Positions 1 to 6,950 of a stretch of 40,234 bases of DNA are shown here, one piece after another. This stretch comes from Candidatus Zixiibacteriota bacterium (GTDB lineage Bacteria; Zixibacteria; MSB-5A5; GN15; FEB-12), in contig JAWXAN010000014.1 of the NCBI GenBank assembly GCA_034439475.1, positions 1 to 40,234 on the forward strand, read 5' to 3'. A program made the translations under genes and the position numbers. The notes beneath the pieces were generated by a model, which saw only the letters and a program-made list of their open reading frames with translations, had not been told where the DNA came from and ran no database searches. Position 1 is the stretch's first letter. Every line of letters begins with the position of its first letter.

Positions 1-255
1 CCATTCCCTTTGGTCATCGGCTAACTGCCGACGCAATCGACGCAGTTCATCCTGATCCGGAGACAAATGACCTTTCCCGGGAAAGGCCGCCTCACCATCG
101 ACACACAACTGCTCTTTCCAGCGGTGAAGCAGATTGGCGCTGATCCCCAGCTCGCGAGCTACGGCCGCCACACCACGACGCTCATCAACCGCCAGCCGAA
201 CCGCAGCCTCCTTATAGCCACGATCAAAACTCCGCCGTTTCACCTGTGAACTCAT
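1..255 (-). CDS. IS3-family transposase OrfA (helix-turn-helix), N-terminal 85 residues
   Basis: This is the DNA-binding half of an IS3-type transposase. Reading from the ATG at 255 it begins MSSQVKRRSFDRGYKEAAVR and continues with a helix-turn-helix of the HTH_Tnp_1 type (VAAVARELGISANLLHRWK), the fold that binds the element's terminal repeats. After about residue 70 comes an Arg/Leu/Asp-rich stretch (DELRRLRRQLADDQREW), the start of the leucine-zipper coiled coil usual at the end of OrfA. A purine-rich site (GGAGGAG) lies about 10 bases before the ATG. The gene is open to the window edge, so the OrfA/OrfB frameshift that makes the full transposase is not visible. Confidence 0.85.
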   Translation of the reverse strand, partial: MSSQVKRRSFDRGYKEAAVRLAVDERRGVAAVARELGISANLLHRWKEQLCVDGEAAFPGKGHLSPDQDELRRLRRQLADDQREW

Positions 256-300
256 AACTAAAACTCCTCCGTCCTTGATCATAACACTATCCTTTCTCTG

Positions 301-325
301 TGTCCACTAAATCGGGGGAGGGTCA
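301..325. repeat. IS3-type terminal inverted repeat
   Basis: A 25-base end reading TG...CA, with a CCCCC/GATTTAGTG core on the minus strand, lies about 45 bases upstream of the orfA start. It resembles the end at 40140-40164 (20 of 25 positions), which supports assigning 325 as the outer boundary of the element. The call is made by comparing the two ends in this window only. Confidence 0.65.
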
Positions 326-381
326 TGTTCTTATATCCGGCGCATCTATGCATCCTTGTTTTTGTATCCAATTCGAGTTGA

Positions 382-768
382 GTGTCTATCGCAACAGGAG
401 TCAAAGTAAACTTGAATGAAGAAGTTGTTTCATTTTCACAAGAAAATAAGAAAAATATCATGTATGGAGAGTATGTAGATGTGTTCGAGTCTGAACATAC
501 ATTGAGAGCGTTCCTTGAAGGCCATTCATATGGAAATGTAAATCCCTCATTGGTAATCAAGACAAGGCCTTCTACATTCTGGTTTCTTGTTCGTGTTGAA
601 GTACCGGGCTCCCATAACCCTTCTTTAAGGTTCGGCTTAGCAAAGATTTATCGGTCTGTCACAATTAGAATAAAAAAGTGGCTGTACTGGCGAAATTATG
701 CGGAATTTTCATTAACGCGAATCCCGATAATAGCTATGAATAATAAAACAAAAATTATTGATAACTAA
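382..768 (+). CDS. Hypothetical protein next to IS element
   Basis: I do not recognise this gene. It encodes about 128 residues from a GTG at 382, or about 118 from a TTG at 412 that has a better spaced GGAG at 397-400. No signal peptide or clear membrane segment is visible. The C-terminal third is basic and aromatic (RIKKWLYWRNYAEF). Base composition is visibly more AT-rich than the neighbouring genes, which together with the adjacent IS end suggests an acquired or truncated gene. A short hairpin followed by a T-run lies just after the stop (786-804), giving weak support for transcription. It could be the 3' remnant of a longer gene cut by the IS, but an in-frame stop at 379-381 closes the frame upstream. 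Confidence 0.4.
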   Translation: MSIATGVKVNLNEEVVSFSQENKKNIMYGEYVDVFESEHTLRAFLEGHSYGNVNPSLVIKTRPSTFWFLVRVEVPGSHNPSLRFGLAKIYRSVTIRIKKWLYWRNYAEFSLTRIPIIAMNNKTKIIDN

Positions 769-785
769 CATATCAACCGCTTATG

Positions 786-804
786 AGTACGAGCCGTACT
801 TTTT
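786..804 (+). terminator. Short hairpin plus T-run after hypothetical gene
   Basis: AGTACG-AGC-CGTACT forms a 6-bp stem with a 3-base loop, followed directly by TTTT. It lies 17 bases after the stop of the gene at 382-768, where an intrinsic terminator would be expected. The stem is short, so the site may be weak. Confidence 0.45.
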
Positions 805-820
805 CGCCATCCCCCCCGCC

Positions 821-856
821 AACAACAAAGCCGCCTGATTTCTCCATCAGACGGCT
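821..856 (-). terminator. Intrinsic terminator of cupin lipoprotein gene
   Basis: Arms at 829-839 and 846-856 pair over 11 bp (one G-U on the minus-strand RNA) around a 6-base loop. On the minus strand the stem is followed by TTTGTTGTT (821-829). It sits 30 bases past the stop of the lipoprotein gene. Confidence 0.7.
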
Positions 857-886
857 TGCATACAGACTAAATATTTCTGATCCCGC

Positions 887-1432
887 TTATAGCTTCTGAC
901 TCATTTTATTCCTCGGGTCGTCGGCGGGATTCACATACATTATTCCCCATGGCCCGACTCCGTGGAGTTGAATCACACAATCCTCGCGCGCCAGGGCAAA
1001 GTGAGTTGAGCCCTTTGCCATTACGGCATAACCACCGGGCAGTAAATCTTTGAGGGAGGTGGAATCCCAAACATCGCCAGTACCCATCGCGAAATTGCCA
1101 GATATGACTGTGACATGTTCAGCCTCGGGATGACTGTGCGGACGTATCAGCCAACCGGCGGGAAGGATTACACGCATAGTGAACGGACCTACTTTGCTCG
1201 GATCCCCTTCGAGAACAGCCCTTTTCGATCCCGGCGGAAGTGAATTGGGACCGTCACCCCACTGAAACTCTGCGGCTGTCAACATTATGTGCGCCGGTCC
1301 GGTATGAGCGGTATCGGTTGTTGCCGAATGAGTTGTCTGAGTGTTCGTCTGAGCCTGATTTTCGTTCTTGGAACAACTTGTCAATATGACAAGCGCCAAA
1401 AGACTTCCAATTACATTTTGCACATTTCGCAT
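887..1432 (-). CDS. Cupin-domain lipoprotein
   Basis: A 181-residue exported lipoprotein. The N-terminus has a type II signal peptide with lipobox LTSC (Cys20), followed by a Ser/Thr/Gln-rich linker to about residue 45. The rest is a single small cupin barrel: the metal-binding motif HSHPEAEH provides His99, His101 and Glu105, and a later His (STHFAL) fits the second cupin motif, so a bound metal is likely. Cupins of this kind are close to the ChrR-like and 'anti-sigma-type' cupins, but the substrate cannot be told from sequence. The ATG at 1432 is preceded by GAGGAAACAGT. The gene stands alone with its own terminator. The anchored location is probably periplasmic. Confidence 0.8.
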   Translation of the reverse strand: MRNVQNVIGSLLALVILTSCSKNENQAQTNTQTTHSATTDTAHTGPAHIMLTAAEFQWGDGPNSLPPGSKRAVLEGDPSKVGPFTMRVILPAGWLIRPHSHPEAEHVTVISGNFAMGTGDVWDSTSLKDLLPGGYAVMAKGSTHFALAREDCVIQLHGVGPWGIMYVNPADDPRNKMSQKL

Positions 1433-1529
1433 ACTGTTTCCTCATGAAATTAAGGTGTTAGGCTTATAAATAAAACTGAGTCTACGAGAAGTCAAGATAA
1501 ATGAATCCACAGGGTAAAGTTCGGTCCCC

Positions 1530-2321
1530 CTACTCGCAGGCCGCCGGCGGCTTCAGAGTCTGAAACAAATAGTCAATCAGTGTCAGAACATCGGTGATAT
1601 CAATCACGCCGCTTCCATCAAGATCGCTCTCTGCCGGACAGCAGGGAGGGCTGTTTGAGACAAAGAGCTGGTCAATAAGCGATGCGAGGTCAGAAATATC
1701 CGTTACATGGGCGCCGTCGCAATCGACATTTCCCCGCCGCTCAAAACAGCACGGGGCATTGATATCACGAATGACTACTTTCCCCTCCCACGTCGGGACA
1801 TAAATGGCATTGCCCGACGCTACAAATCGAATGAGGGTACCGGCGTTGAATTCCGAAGTGTCGATAAACATGACATCGTTGACTTTCCAGCCGGGAAGAT
1901 CCCAGCGGAAGGTGGCTATCAATTGTCTCTCCGGAGACGGAGCCAATCCGTCACCGCTCATCCGCACCCCGCCGAACTGAAAGAGATCGTAGAGATTTGT
2001 GGTGTCAATACTGTTGCTTGCGAATACCTGATGTATGAAGCTAAATGAGGCCTTCGCCTGGGGTGACACATCGGCTGAAGTCATCACCGCGTTCTCATAG
2101 ATCCACTTGAACCCGACAGTTGCCGCCACGATATATTGCGAATCAGTGTAGAAGTACAGCTCGGCGATCATGCGCGGGCTGGCATCATTGGCGGTCGGTT
2201 TGGTTATCACAAAGAGGATTGAGTCAGGCTGTCCTTCATCCTGGGCGGAGACGCGTGCTGAGGCACATATCCAAATGACAGAAGTGAGCGCTGACAAAAG
2301 CACTGTCCGATGCAAATACAT
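1530..2321 (-). CDS. Secreted protein with C-terminal dockerin-like repeats
   Basis: A 263-residue secreted protein. Residues 1-26 form a Sec signal peptide ending VSA-Q. Residues of about 30-185 are a beta-rich domain of the cohesin-like or 'extracellular adhesive' kind without a motif I can name. The last 70 residues hold two calcium-loop repeats (NVDCDGAHVTDISDLASLID and SDLDGSGVIDITDVLTLIDY), each with the D-x-D/N-x-D/S spacing of a type I dockerin EF-hand, separated and flanked by CC pairs. Such tails are very common in Zixibacteria-type and related FCB genomes, where no cellulosome exists, so the role is probably surface attachment or folding stability rather than cellulosome docking. 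The start ATG at 2321 has AGGAGG five bases away. Confidence 0.75.
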   Translation of the reverse strand: MYLHRTVLLSALTSVIWICASARVSAQDEGQPDSILFVITKPTANDASPRMIAELYFYTDSQYIVAATVGFKWIYENAVMTSADVSPQAKASFSFIHQVFASNSIDTTNLYDLFQFGGVRMSGDGLAPSPERQLIATFRWDLPGWKVNDVMFIDTSEFNAGTLIRFVASGNAIYVPTWEGKVVIRDINAPCCFERRGNVDCDGAHVTDISDLASLIDQLFVSNSPPCCPAESDLDGSGVIDITDVLTLIDYLFQTLKPPAACE

Positions 2322-2550
2322 ATTTTCCTCCTGCGTCGATGCTCTGCCTGCATATTCGATCAGCCTTGACCGATAGATCTCTTTGTATGCCGATGACCGG
2401 ATGAAGCACGAGTCGGCGCGAAACGCCCGGTCAGGTATAATTGATTATAAGAGGTTTCAATGAGATGTCAATACTGTGCAACGAGATTTTTTCGCCTCTT
2501 GTCTTGGCAGGCTCTGGAGCGGCGGATCCTCGAACCCGCAAATCACAAGA

Positions 2551-2574
2551 CCGTCAGGCAGAAACGCCTGGCGG
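2551..2574. repeat. GC-rich intergenic hairpin
   Basis: A 9-bp stem with one T-G pair closes a 6-base AGAAAC loop. It has the look of a dispersed intergenic palindrome rather than a terminator, as there is no adjacent T-run on either strand. Confidence 0.5.
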
Positions 2575-2654
2575 CACGTGTCCCCTCTCCTTCATTGCGG
2601 GACATGCTTCTTAACATGTCGCGGCAATCTCATGTTCGTCTTTGATGCAGGTAC

Positions 2655-2672
2655 CACACCGCTTGCGGTGTG
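2655..2672. repeat. CACACCGC/GCGGTGTG hairpin after crcB
   Basis: A perfect 8-bp inverted repeat around TT, preceded by GGTAC. The GGTACCACAC edge resembles the GTGTGGTAC core shared by the repeats at 13886-13901, 14169-14184 and 40104-40117. Confidence 0.5.
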
Positions 2673-2697
2673 TCATGACGATTCTTCAATTAATATG

Positions 2698-3072
2698 TCA
2701 CACTTGTTCGCCAATAATAGCGCCCAGCCATGTCGCGGTCAGACATACGATCACTGTAAGGAATATATTTGCAATCGCCCCTGTTGTATGTCCAGCGCGG
2801 AAGAGTTCAAGAGTCTCGAGGGTAAACGATGAGAAGGTTGTGAATCCGCCAAGAATTCCAATAGTCACAAACAATCGTAGATCCGAATTCGCAATAAATC
2901 GATGCGTGACTAAAGCCATCAAGAAACCAATCAAAAAGCAGCCCGCAACATTTACCGCGATCGTGCCATAAGGAAACTGCACAGCGCCATTTCTCTGAAC
3001 TGCACTTGCTATGAGAAACCGGGCAGCCGATCCAAGCCCCCCGCCGAGAAAGACGAGCCAGACCTCCTTCAA
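2698..3072 (-). CDS. crcB: Fluoride efflux channel CrcB/Fluc
   Basis: CrcB (Fluc) forms a dual-topology dimeric channel that lets fluoride leave the cytoplasm. The 124-residue length is normal for the family. Four hydrophobic segments are visible, as are the family signatures GGGLGSAARF near the N-terminus, the NVAGCFLIGF segment that supplies the pore Asn, and GGFTTFSSF, which provides the phenylalanine box and central sodium site. The only start in frame is TTG at 3072 (an in-frame TAG lies four codons upstream), and an AAGGAGG lies just inside the gene rather than before it. There is one copy, so a homodimer is expected. I looked for a fluoride riboswitch in the 288 bases upstream and found none. 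Confidence 0.92.
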   Translation of the reverse strand: MKEVWLVFLGGGLGSAARFLIASAVQRNGAVQFPYGTIAVNVAGCFLIGFLMALVTHRFIANSDLRLFVTIGILGGFTTFSSFTLETLELFRAGHTTGAIANIFLTVIVCLTATWLGAIIGEQV

Positions 3073-3360
3073 TTTAGACCACTATTACACAATTTCGACG
3101 TTTCCGTTGACATACTCCGAAGAATATAGCCTTACAAAGCCCCCGCTATCAATAGTTAAACTCCTGTATTTCCCATATATACACGCGTTTGTATAGTATT
3201 TGATCATTAAAAGAATAAGGAGAAAAATGGCAAATAATCGAATCCTTTACTGCCGATAATCGTATTGAGAAGAGGAAATGCCAGCAAAGTTAACCGCCAT
3301 GCATTTACAGTCTCTAAAACATCAATGAATCTTTCATAACAACAAAACGGAGGTTATCCG

Positions 3361-4005
3361 ATGAGAAATCTATGTTCTGCAATGGGCTTAACGGTCTTGC
3401 TTTCTGCAATGACTGTCGGATCGGCCAGCGCCGATGTCAATGTTGGACTATCAGTCAACAGTGATGGCCAGAAGAGCTTTTATCTCGCTATTGGGAGCCA
3501 CTACAATGTCCCAGAGAAAGAAGTCATCATAGTCCGCGAAAAGAAAATCCCGGACGAAGAGCTTCCGGTCGTATTCTTCCTTGCTCGGAAGACCTCGGTG
3601 GCGCCTGAACTGCTGATAAGCCTTCGATTAAACGGCATGTCCTGGATGGCCATTGCCAAACAGTACAATGTCGGCGCCGATGTTTTTTATGTTCCCGTGG
3701 TCGTTGAGCCGGGACCGCCCTATGGCAAGGCGTATGGGCTTTACAAAAATAAAAAGAAATCTGAATGGAAAAAGATAGAACTGACTGATTCCGAGATTGT
3801 GAATTTTGTGAATCTGCGATTTATCTCAGATCATTACGGCTGTTCCCCCGATCAGGTTATAGAAATGCGCGAGAAGGGCAAAACATTTGTCCTGATAAAC
3901 GGCGAAGTAAAAGCAAATAAAGGGCAGTCAAAAAAACAATCGGCCAGCATTGATTCTGATAAAGGCAAAAACAACAAAGGCAATGACAAGAAGAAAGACA
4001 AGTAG
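3361..4005 (+). CDS. Secreted hypothetical protein with lysine-rich tail
   Basis: A 214-residue exported protein of unknown function. Residues 1-24 are a Sec signal peptide (cleavage near ASA-D). The mature part seems to hold two related helical units: one around YNVPEKEVIIVREKKIPDEE plus LLISLRLNGMSWMAIAKQYNV, and a second around FISDHYGCSPDQVIEMREKG. From about residue 180 the protein becomes a Lys/Asn/Gly/Ser low-complexity tail ending KGNDKKKDK, which would be strongly positive and could bind nucleic acid, lipid A phosphates or the wall. An ideal site (GGAGG, 3351-3355) precedes the ATG. The gene is monocistronic and ends at a strong hairpin (4041-4074). Confidence 0.75.
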   Translation: MRNLCSAMGLTVLLSAMTVGSASADVNVGLSVNSDGQKSFYLAIGSHYNVPEKEVIIVREKKIPDEELPVVFFLARKTSVAPELLISLRLNGMSWMAIAKQYNVGADVFYVPVVVEPGPPYGKAYGLYKNKKKSEWKKIELTDSEIVNFVNLRFISDHYGCSPDQVIEMREKGKTFVLINGEVKANKGQSKKQSASIDSDKGKNNKGNDKKKDK

Positions 4006-4040
4006 TCAGAATGTAAAGCCACATTCATATCGATATAAGA

Positions 4041-4074
4041 AAAGGCCATCTGAACAGATGGCCTTTTTATTTTC
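4041..4074. terminator. Strong bidirectional terminator between convergent genes
   Basis: A 12-bp perfect stem (AAAGGCCATCTG / CAGATGGCCTTT) is followed by TTTTTATTTT on the plus strand and by a TTTTCTT run on the minus strand. It lies between the stops of the lysine-tailed protein (4005) and the bacilliredoxin (4097) and can serve both. Confidence 0.88.
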
Positions 4075-4096
4075 CTGACAACTCGGAGGACCAAGT

Positions 4097-4627
4097 CTAC
4101 AATTTCGACGTATAATCAGTGCCGCATTTCGGCATGACTCCAGAACCAAACACCTGCTGAACAGTCTCAGCCGAAACCGATGGGCCAGCCTTTGTGCAGT
4201 GGGCATCAAAAGCCTTCTTTAGTTTAGCTGAGACATCGGTCGCCGTTGAGCCTTCGATATCTTTGCGCTCAAGCATAAATACCAGCTTGCCGTCTTTGAA
4301 AAGCGTGACCGATGGCGACGATGGCGGCATACCGGTCATATAATCCCGAGCCTTCTGCACGGCTTCGACATCAACACCAGCAAAAACAGTCGCTGACTGA
4401 TCAGGAATGACGGTATTCTGAAGCGCAAGCGCGACACCGGGGCGTGCGTGTCCAGCGGCACAGCCGCAAACGGAATTGACCACTACCAGCGCGGTCCCTT
4501 TATTATTCTTCAAGAGGTCATCGACGTCTTGTGCGTTTTGAAGCGGTCGGACGCCGACCGCTTCAAGTTCTTTCCACATAAATGTGACTGCGTCCCGGTC
4601 ATACATTGAAGGTTGGGCAAATTGCAT
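4097..4627 (-). CDS. Bacilliredoxin (BrxA/BrxB, YphP/YqiW family)
   Basis: A cytoplasmic thiol-disulfide protein of the BrxA/BrxB (DUF1094) family. Family members remove bacillithiol or another low-molecular-weight thiol from S-thiolated proteins. The hallmark CGC motif (NSVCGCAAGHARP, Cys54 and Cys56) is present in a thioredoxin-like fold, and the conserved pieces NNKGTALVVVNS, MTGMPPSSPSVTLFKDGKLVFMLER and DIEG are all recognisable. The 176-residue length is slightly above the usual 145, with extra residues at the C-terminus (CTKAGPSVSAET.. CGTDYTSKL) carrying two further cysteines. The ATG at 4627 has AAAGGAG upstream. Whether this organism makes bacillithiol cannot be seen here. Confidence 0.88.
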   Translation of the reverse strand: MQFAQPSMYDRDAVTFMWKELEAVGVRPLQNAQDVDDLLKNNKGTALVVVNSVCGCAAGHARPGVALALQNTVIPDQSATVFAGVDVEAVQKARDYMTGMPPSSPSVTLFKDGKLVFMLERKDIEGSTATDVSAKLKKAFDAHCTKAGPSVSAETVQQVFGSGVMPKCGTDYTSKL

Positions 4628-4865
4628 ATTCGTACTCCTTTAAAATCTTTCTCTTTCAAACCGCGCGGCGGGTTCGCCGCTTTCACTATATCCTGTGAAT
4701 ATATCAATTTTTTATCGTTTGGCAATGATTCTTGAGTCTTGATTTACCCGGCCTTTTTTCTGTTACTATATTACAATAAATAGGGAATTTCGATAAAATC
4801 GTGCATGACAGCATAAATTAACGTAATTTCAGATCAAGAGTGAGTAATCGATGGGAGAATAAAAT

Positions 4866-5219
4866 ATGCCAGAACCACTGGAATCAAAAAGCTGCATCCC
4901 CTGTAAACAGGGCGCGCCGAAACTTACAGACGAAGAAATCACAAAGATGCTGGGCGAGGTCGACAACTGGAGGGTTATTGAACAGAGCCAAAACGACAAA
5001 CAATTCAACACGCTTGAAAAGCGGTTTTCGTTCAAAGATTTTCGGGCGGCGATGGCGTTTTTACGCCAAGTCGAAGAGTTGGCCGAATCGCAAGGCCACC
5101 ATCCCGATTTTTGCGTGCATTATAATAAAGTCGATTTCACAATTTGGACGCATGCTATTGGCGGCCTGCACCAAAACGATTTTATCCTTGCCTCAAAAAT
5201 AGACGGCTTGAAAAAGTAG
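4866..5219 (+). CDS. Pterin-4-alpha-carbinolamine dehydratase
   Basis: PCD (PhhB/DCoH family) dehydrates 4a-hydroxytetrahydrobiopterin during pterin recycling, and can also serve molybdopterin metabolism. The 117 residues are a single domain. The active-site signature GHHPDFCVHYNKVDFTIWTH supplies the catalytic histidines, followed by GGLHQNDFILASKID, which is typical of the C-terminus. An N-terminal CIPCKQGAP segment is also common in bacterial members. No aromatic amino-acid hydroxylase lies nearby, so the partner enzyme is unknown. A GGGAGA site sits just ahead of the ATG, and the gene is monocistronic. Confidence 0.92.
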   Translation: MPEPLESKSCIPCKQGAPKLTDEEITKMLGEVDNWRVIEQSQNDKQFNTLEKRFSFKDFRAAMAFLRQVEELAESQGHHPDFCVHYNKVDFTIWTHAIGGLHQNDFILASKIDGLKK

Positions 5220-5334
5220 GGGGGCGACGGAATGGGTTTTCTCTAAAGCCTATCAAAGCCTATCGAACTTATTACTGTAACTGAAGCCACTATCACTCCG
5301 TGGCATGAACCGGACCCGAACTACGCCTAGACCA

Positions 5335-5520
5335 CTAGAACCAAGGCAATGAGACACTCTTCAAATCAGCTTGGTTCGGCGTTGTAGACTTCAGCGTCGA
5401 ATGCAGGTAGCTGTTATTGTACCTTTCAATCCAGCCCGATATGGCCGTTGCCACTTCATGCGGCGAACTCCGCTCCCGCAACCACATCAGTTCTTCTTTG
5501 ATGGTCCGCATAATCTGACA
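5335..5520 (-). pseudogene. IS3-family OrfB transposase, C-terminal relic
   Basis: The minus strand encodes the last part of an IS3-type integrase-fold transposase: IMRTIKEELMWLRE, then EVATAISGWIERYNNSYLH and STLKSTTPNQAD. In intact OrfB this stretch carries the third acidic residue of the DDE triad (the Glu of KEE) and the terminal conserved YN..R/YLHS block. Everything upstream, including the first two Asp, is missing: the reading frame meets a terminator palindrome at 5541. Only about 60 residues remain, so this is a decayed fragment. It may or may not derive from the same element as the two IS3 copies at the window ends. Confidence 0.75.
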
Positions 5521-5540
5521 GAAAGCGCTACACCCAATCA

Positions 5541-5570
5541 AAAACGCCATCTCGTACGAGATGGCGTTTT
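5541..5570. terminator. Perfect 30-base palindrome, bidirectional terminator
   Basis: A perfectly self-complementary 30-base sequence with A-tract on one side and T-tract on the other (AAAACGCCATCTC and its complement). It lies 38 bases after the stop of the CxxC protein gene (5608) on the minus strand, where T-rich sequence follows, and can stop transcription in both directions. Confidence 0.8.
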
Positions 5571-5607
5571 CTGGTTTGAAGACTTGAAAAAATCTATATT
5601 AAAAAAG

Positions 5608-5883
5608 TCAGGCCGATTGAGTCATCAGTTTTTCAACGCGGGTATTGACTGCGCCAGCGTTAAGGCCGAGGGCTTTCATCAGACATGGCCTGCATATCCC
5701 GGTCTCTCCGATCTCATCCAGTCGCACTGCGAATGTGCGGCTTCGAGGGAAATTATCTCCCACTAATCTGTCGGGATTTTCGCCATGGTCGGCGGCATAG
5801 ATATTACCCTTGACAACAAAGCCGTCTTCGGGGCTGGCAATCACTTTCGTGCAGGAATCACAAACAACAAATTCTTTAATCAT
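5608..5883 (-). CDS. Small protein with two CxxC motifs
   Basis: A 91-residue protein that I do not recognise by name. A CDSC at residues 8-11 and a CRPC near residue 64 could form a four-cysteine zinc site, as in zinc-ribbon-like small proteins. Between them lie an NPDR turn and a short predicted beta region (VVKGNIYAADHG, RTFAVRLDEIGETG). No signal peptide is visible, so it is probably cytoplasmic. The ATG at 5883 is preceded by GGAAGGA. The gene is transcribed away from the DUF2238 gene and ends at the palindrome at 5541-5570. Confidence 0.65.
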   Translation of the reverse strand: MIKEFVVCDSCTKVIASPEDGFVVKGNIYAADHGENPDRLVGDNFPRSRTFAVRLDEIGETGICRPCLMKALGLNAGAVNTRVEKLMTQSA

Positions 5884-6159
5884 AACAAATCCTTCCTCTC
5901 AACCGCTACAAGGTCTCTTTCACTCAATGCCCCTTTGAGCAACCTCTGTGCCGATCAACTGTAACTTCACAAATATCCTTTAAGTCATTGAATTGCATAG
6001 TATCTAATTTCCAGCCTTGAAGCTTCCTACCGTAAAAAACCTGAACCCTCTTGCACTATTGGAGCCTCTGTTTTTCGCTCTCTGCAGACTTCTTTGGTTT
6101 CCGGCCATAAAAGCCAAACCCCTTGTTTCCTCTCCATCCCCACTTGCCATTATTATTGA

Positions 6160-6912
6160 GTGGCGATAAATTACCTTATGAAAAGAGTGGAAAAAGGAGT
6201 TGGCCTCGAGTTTCGTACCCGATTATTATTTCTCTTTGCCGTATGGTGGCTTGTCTGGGCTGTGGAGCCTTGGCATTTTTCAGATTGGCTGTTGGAGAAT
6301 ATACTCACGTTTCTCTTTCTCCCGCTGCTTATACTCACCAAAGAAAGTTTTCGATTCAGCAATCTCTCCTATGGCGTCATTTTTGTTTTTTTGTCGCTTC
6401 ACACAGTAGGCTCGCACTACACCTATGCCGAGGTCCCGTATGAACAATGGACAGAAATGCTCGGATTTTCACTCAACGGCCTATTTGGATTCACCCGGAA
6501 TCACTTTGATCGGCTCGTTCATTTTCTGTTTGGGTTGCTGATGGTCTATCCGGTGCGCGAACTTTTTGTACGAGTAGCCGAAACAAAAGGGGCTTGGAGC
6601 TACTACTTCCCGATTGAGTTGGTTATGTCACTTTCGATGTTGTATGAAATTGTGGAGTGGGGAATAGCCGTGTTATTCGGCGGAGACCTCGGTCAGGCGT
6701 ACCTCGGCACTCAGGGGGATATTTGGGATGCTCACAAAGATATGGGACTGGCAACACTTGGCGCTTGCATAGCTATGGCTATTGTTGCGGCAGTCAATTG
6801 GCGATTTCAGAAAGATTTCGCTCGTGAATTTTCCCACAGCCTGACCGTCAAGAAGCACACACCTCTTGGCGAGATCAGACTGCGGGAAATAACAAACAAA
6901 AAACAATTATAA
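6160..6912 (+). CDS. DUF2238 (YjdF-type) integral membrane protein
   Basis: A polytopic inner-membrane protein of about 250 residues belonging to the DUF2238/YjdF family. Family marks are GSHYTYAEVPY, the RNHFDRLVHFLFGLLMVYPVRE block and the EIVEWGIAVLFGGDLGQAYLGTQGDIWDAHKDM block, with conserved His, Asp and Glu inside the membrane plane. Six to seven hydrophobic segments are visible. No biochemical role is established for the family. The frame opens with GTG at 6160, and an in-frame ATG at 6178 is an equally good start; neither has a clear ribosome site. The gene stands alone between two minus-strand units. Confidence 0.85.
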   Translation: MAINYLMKRVEKGVGLEFRTRLLFLFAVWWLVWAVEPWHFSDWLLENILTFLFLPLLILTKESFRFSNLSYGVIFVFLSLHTVGSHYTYAEVPYEQWTEMLGFSLNGLFGFTRNHFDRLVHFLFGLLMVYPVRELFVRVAETKGAWSYYFPIELVMSLSMLYEIVEWGIAVLFGGDLGQAYLGTQGDIWDAHKDMGLATLGACIAMAIVAAVNWRFQKDFAREFSHSLTVKKHTPLGEIRLREITNKKQL

Positions 6913-6950
6913 TAAGAGTTAAACTCTACGACAATGACGGATCTAACTGC

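Larger units (their letters stand above)
1..325 (-). mobile_element. IS3-family insertion sequence, 5' part, cut by window edge
   Basis: The first 325 bases are the left end of an IS3-type element read on the minus strand: a terminal repeat-like end at 301-325, a short leader, then the start of the orfA transposase running off position 1. The terminal 25 bases match the end of the other element (40140-40164) at 20 of 25 positions by eye. The remainder (orfB and right end) lies outside the window, so intactness and target duplication cannot be judged. Confidence 0.8.
2322..2697. other. Intergenic stretch with two hairpin repeats, no gene seen
   Basis: 376 bases between the dockerin protein and crcB. 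Small open frames exist on the plus strand, but none has a ribosome site or recognisable sequence. The stretch holds a hairpin at 2551-2574 (CCGTCAGGC / GCCTGGCGG, 6-base loop) and another at 2655-2672 (CACACCGC / GCGGTGTG, 2-base loop). The second lies 26 bases after the crcB stop and may end its transcript, though no T-run follows. Confidence 0.6.

Noticed and set aside
2460-2832. Plus-strand open frames overlapping crcB and its downstream region
   Set aside because: No ribosome site, no recognisable sequence and overlap with a clear gene on the other strand.
3227-3259. Ten-codon open frame (MANNRILYCR) after an AAGGAG site, upstream of the lysine-tailed protein gene
   Set aside because: Too short to support by sequence, no attenuator-like structure after it, and no link to the downstream gene.
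3073-3360. Possible fluoride riboswitch upstream of crcB
   Set aside because: Neither the conserved crcB-motif core nor its pseudoknot partner is visible in the 288 bases upstream on the minus strand.
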